Shown here: positions 10,061 to 11,902 of the stretch, piece by piece
Layout of the letters: every line of letters begins with the position of its first letter
How positions within the stretch are numbered: position 1 is the first letter of the stretch
Assembly: GCA_964631605.1 (NCBI GenBank)
Contig: CAZVYG010000114.1
Location: 1 to 11,902 of the forward strand
Direction: 5' to 3'
DNA: 11,902 bases
Source of the DNA: JARKQH01 sp964631605
Lineage (GTDB): Bacteria > Verrucomicrobiota > Verrucomicrobiia > Limisphaerales > UBA8199
Notes under the pieces: model-generated
Told to the model about the DNA's origin: nothing
What the model saw: the letters and a program-made list of their open reading frames with translations, nothing else
The model's database searches: none
Program-made: the position numbers and the translations under genes

Positions 10061-11170
10061 TCAGGAAGCGGAAACCGTCGTCTGCGCGGGACGAACCGTC
10101 CGGGCGCGGTCCTTCAGCCCGAGGGTTGGAGCCAACTGTTCGGCGCCCCACCGCAGCATCCGCTCGGTGGTTTCCCAATCCACGCACGCATCGGTGATCG
10201 AAACGCCGTAGCGAAGGTCGGCCCGGTTTTTCGGAATGGGCTGGTTGCCGGCATTGAGGTAGCTCTCGACCATCAACCCGATGAGCGACGTGTTGGCCTC
10301 GACCCGCTGCTGGATGACGCTGTGCCAGACCTCCTCCTGCCGCGTGTGCTGCCGGCCGGAGTTGGCGTGGCTGCAATCCACCATCAACACCGCCGGCAAC
10401 CCCGCCTGCAGCAGTTTCGCCTCCGCCTCCTGCAGGCTCGCGGAATCGTAGTTGGTCCGCCCGCGCCCCCCGCGCAATACCAGGTGCCCGGCCGGATTGC
10501 CCCGCGTGCGGACGATGCTGGTGACGCCCTCCTGGTCAATGCCGAGGAAACTGTGCGGACTCCGGGCTGAAACCATCGCGTCCAGCGCGATCTGAAAACT
10601 GCCGTCGGTGCCGTTCTTGAAGCCGACCGGCATGGACAGGCCGCTGGCCATCTCGCGATGCGTCTGCGACTCGGTCGTTCTGGCGCCAATCGCCGCCCAG
10701 GTGACCAGGTCGTCAATGTATTGCGGCACGATGGGGTCCAGGAACTCCGTCGCCGCCGGCAGCCCCATGCCCACCAGGCTCAACAGCAACTGCCGCGCGG
10801 TCTTCAACCCGAATTCTATGTCGTTGCTCCCATCCAGATGCGGATCGTTGATCAACCCCTTCCAACCTATCGTCGTGCGCGGTTTCTCGAAATAAACCCG
10901 CATGACAATCTCCATCGTCTCCGCCAGTTCCTTCCGCAACGCCGCCAGTCGCTGCCCATAGTCCAGCGCGCCCTTCGGATCGTGAATCGAACACGGTCCG
11001 ACCACCACCAGCAGCCGCGGGTCCTCCCGGCGCAGAATCCGTTCCACCGCCCGGCGGCTGGACACCACGGTGTGATTGACAGTCTCGGGGCACGGGTATT
11101 GGGCTTTCAACGCCCGGGGCGTTGCCAGCCGCACCACCTGTTCCACCCGCAAATTTTGAGTCGGAAGCAT
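10061..11170 (-). CDS. aroG: 3-deoxy-7-phosphoheptulonate (DAHP) synthase, class I AroF/AroG/AroH type
   Basis: The enzyme condenses phosphoenolpyruvate and erythrose 4-phosphate to DAHP, the first step of the shikimate pathway. The 369-residue product aligns well with E. coli AroG (350) and keeps all metal ligands: C60 in GPCSIHDP, H268 in DCSHANSG, E302 in MVESYLNAGNQ and D327 in SITDACVDW. Substrate motifs RVYFEKPRTTIGWKGL (91-106), GARTTESQTHRE, GFKNGTDGS and LRGGRG are intact. Position 210 in FLGIDQ is Gly, as in tyrosine-sensitive AroF rather than Ser as in AroG, which suggests tyrosine feedback. The frame stays open to a GTG at 11356, but the family N-terminus begins at the ATG at 11168-11170 (MLPTQNLRVEQV matches the start of AroG). 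A TATAAT lies 7 bases before this ATG, so the mRNA may be leaderless. The C-terminal 15-20 residues extend past the AroG end. Confidence 0.96.
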   Translation of the reverse strand: MLPTQNLRVEQVVRLATPRALKAQYPCPETVNHTVVSSRRAVERILRREDPRLLVVVGPCSIHDPKGALDYGQRLAALRKELAETMEIVMRVYFEKPRTTIGWKGLINDPHLDGSNDIEFGLKTARQLLLSLVGMGLPAATEFLDPIVPQYIDDLVTWAAIGARTTESQTHREMASGLSMPVGFKNGTDGSFQIALDAMVSARSPHSFLGIDQEGVTSIVRTRGNPAGHLVLRGGRGRTNYDSASLQEAEAKLLQAGLPAVLMVDCSHANSGRQHTRQEEVWHSVIQQRVEANTSLIGLMVESYLNAGNQPIPKNRADLRYGVSITDACVDWETTERMLRWGAEQLAPTLGLKDRARTVRPAQTTVSAS

Positions 11171-11177
11171 CCTTACT

Positions 11178-11183
11178 ATTATA
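11178..11183 (-). promoter_or_regulatory. Consensus -10 box (TATAAT) directly before the DAHP synthase start
   Basis: On the minus strand the perfect hexamer TATAAT is followed by AGTAAGG and then ATG. With the usual 6-7 base discriminator, transcription would begin at or one base before the A of the start codon. The -35 region is weak: TTTTCC at about 16 bp spacing matches 3 of 6. It lies in otherwise GC-rich DNA, which makes a chance consensus less likely. Confidence 0.55.
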
Positions 11184-11349
11184 CCGGCTTCTACCCGCAG
11201 GAAAAGCGCCGATTTGAGCCCTAAAACCGGCGCGTCCAGCCGCACCGGCCCCACCGTCAAAAACGCCGGCCCGCTGGTCACCGCCCCATAAGCATTTTTC
11301 CGAAGACACGTTGGTCGAGCAGCCCGCCATCGAGCTTTGGTCTGGGCAG

Positions 11350-11371
11350 GGGACACGGCGGAACGCGTCCC
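11350..11371. repeat. Imperfect palindrome, possible copy of a dispersed short repeat
   Basis: GGGACACG (11350-11357) and CGCGTCCC (11364-11371) flank a 6-nt centre. On the minus strand the arms are GGGACGCG and CGTGTCCC and form an 8-bp stem with one G-U pair, followed in that sense by CCTGCC. Compact GC-rich palindromes of this form are typical of REP-like intergenic repeats. Only one copy is in the window, so membership of a family is inference. Confidence 0.35.
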
Positions 11372-11385
11372 TACCAGCCCTGACT

Positions 11386-11399
11386 GAGAGGTTACTCTC
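11386..11399. repeat. Short perfect hairpin GAGAG-GTTA-CTCTC
   Basis: A 5-bp inverted repeat with a 4-nt loop lies between the 11350 palindrome and the hsdM promoter candidate. It is not followed by Ts on either strand. It could be part of the same repeat unit or an operator half-site, or it may be chance. Confidence 0.25.
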
Positions 11400-11411
11400 C
11401 GTCCGCCTGCC

Positions 11412-11440
11412 TTGCGAAATATTTACAAAATCTGTAAGAT
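11412..11440 (+). promoter_or_regulatory. Candidate sigma70-type promoter of hsdM
   Basis: TTGCGA (11412-11417, 4 of 6 to TTGACA) and TAAGAT (11435-11440, 4 of 6 to TATAAT) are separated by exactly 17 bp in the most AT-rich patch of the region. Transcription would start near 11447, giving a leader of about 19 bases containing GAGG at 11458-11461, four bases before the hsdM ATG. Confidence 0.5.
11423..11437. promoter_or_regulatory. Inverted repeat TTACA-N5-TGTAA overlapping the hsdM promoter
   Basis: A perfect 5-bp inverted repeat with a 5-bp centre (AAATC) spans the spacer and first half of the -10 box of the hsdM promoter candidate. A dimeric repressor bound here would block RNA polymerase. 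No regulator gene is adjacent in the window, so its binder is unknown. Confidence 0.35.
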
Positions 11441-11465
11441 GCCCCCCGTTCTGAGCTGAGGCGCG

Positions 11466-11902
11466 ATGAACAACAAGACATCAAACGGAAACAGGCTGGC
11501 GGAACTGGAACGGCGGCTCTGGTCGGCAGCGGATCAACTGTGGGCCAATTCACCGCTGCGCCCGTCCGAATACTCGACGCCGGTCCTTGGCCTGATCTTC
11601 CTCCGGTTTGCCGACAGCGCGTTCACCAAGGTCGAGGCGGAGTTGAAGGGCAAGGCCACCGGTCGGCGCACCATCGGCAAGACCGACTATCAGGCCAAGG
11701 GCGTTGTTTACATCCCCGATGAAGCTCGGTTCTCGCGGCTCCTGCAACTGCCGGAATCCGCCGACATCGGCAAAAAGCTCAACGAAGCCATGAAGGCCAT
11801 CGAGCAGGAAAACGACGACCTCAAGGATGTGCTGCCCAAGTCCTACCAGCGCATTGATAACGCCACACTGATCGAACTGCTCAAGATCATGTCCAGCATC
11901 CC
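11466..11902 (+). CDS. hsdM: Type I restriction-modification DNA methyltransferase subunit HsdM, N-terminal part (runs off window)
   Basis: The ATG at 11466 opens a frame with no stop to the window end: 145 full codons plus two bases. The product begins with the helical HsdM N-terminal domain, RLAELERRLWSAADQLW (10-26), then YSTPVLGLIFLRFADSAF (36-53), a YQAKGVVYIPDEARFSRLL segment (75-93), and an acidic helical part with ENDDLKDVLPKSY (115-127). In the family this domain contacts HsdS and DNA; the SAM-binding and NPPF catalytic motifs come later and are outside the window. HsdM, with HsdS, methylates adenines at the recognition site. Partner genes hsdS and hsdR would be expected downstream. 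It is transcribed divergently from the DAHP synthase gene, and the small repeats between them could mark the edge of an acquired segment. Confidence 0.93.
   Translation, partial: MNNKTSNGNRLAELERRLWSAADQLWANSPLRPSEYSTPVLGLIFLRFADSAFTKVEAELKGKATGRRTIGKTDYQAKGVVYIPDEARFSRLLQLPESADIGKKLNEAMKAIEQENDDLKDVLPKSYQRIDNATLIELLKIMSSI

Noticed and set aside
11160..11290. Plus-strand open stretch of about 43 codons ending in TAA in the aroG-hsdM gap
   Set aside because: It has no ATG, GTG or TTG start with a ribosome site at a sensible place, lies opposite the aroG promoter and has no recognisable protein features.
11171..11356. 62-codon N-terminal extension of DAHP synthase from a GTG at 11356
   Set aside because: It has no likeness to the family, overlaps the TATAAT box and a palindrome, and the AroG-like alignment starts at the ATG at 11170. 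It remains possible only if the promoter call is wrong.

Overview
The window is GC-rich (roughly two thirds by eye) chromosomal DNA from a bacterium. It mixes housekeeping metabolism with one very large secreted protein of the kind common in Verrucomicrobiota and other PVC-group carbohydrate degraders. That assignment is inference from gene style (NEW3-like plus carbohydrate-active architecture, few strong Shine-Dalgarno sites, strong GC3 bias); no marker gene here fixes the taxon.

Layout: 1-174 is the tail of an unidentified helical protein. 364-4080 encodes a 1238-residue exported multidomain protein that looks like a glycoside hydrolase with a GH101-like core order (beta domain, then a TIM barrel with candidate Asp and Glu catalytic residues). 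4215-7148 is gcvP, the full-length glycine decarboxylase P-protein. It meets head-on, 3 bp apart, a minus-strand group reading tRNA-Ile2(CAU) (9150-9225), glycerate kinase (8005-9126) and a DNA-binding-domain/metallo-beta-lactamase fusion (7152-7973). After a 347-bp gap that holds the folA leader comes folA (9573-10058, plus). It converges, 2 bp apart, on a minus-strand DAHP synthase gene (10061-11170), whose start codon lies directly behind a perfect TATAAT box, suggesting a leaderless mRNA. A divergent regulatory region (11171-11465) with small hairpins, a candidate promoter and an inverted repeat leads into the first 145 codons of a type I restriction-modification hsdM gene, which runs off the window.

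Functional links: GcvP makes 5,10-methylene-THF from glycine, DHFR maintains the THF pool, and glycerate kinase feeds glycerate from glyoxylate or serine breakdown into glycolysis. The genes lie on alternating strands, so this is at most a loose one-carbon/C2 neighbourhood and not one operon. The DAHP synthase starts aromatic amino acid synthesis. The most likely gateway to an accessory system is the hsdM edge at the right, of which only the start is visible. I did not find a clearly new system inside the window. The most interesting items are the uncharacterised hydrolase, the HTH-hydrolase fusion, the leaderless aroG candidate and the palindrome on the hsdM promoter.
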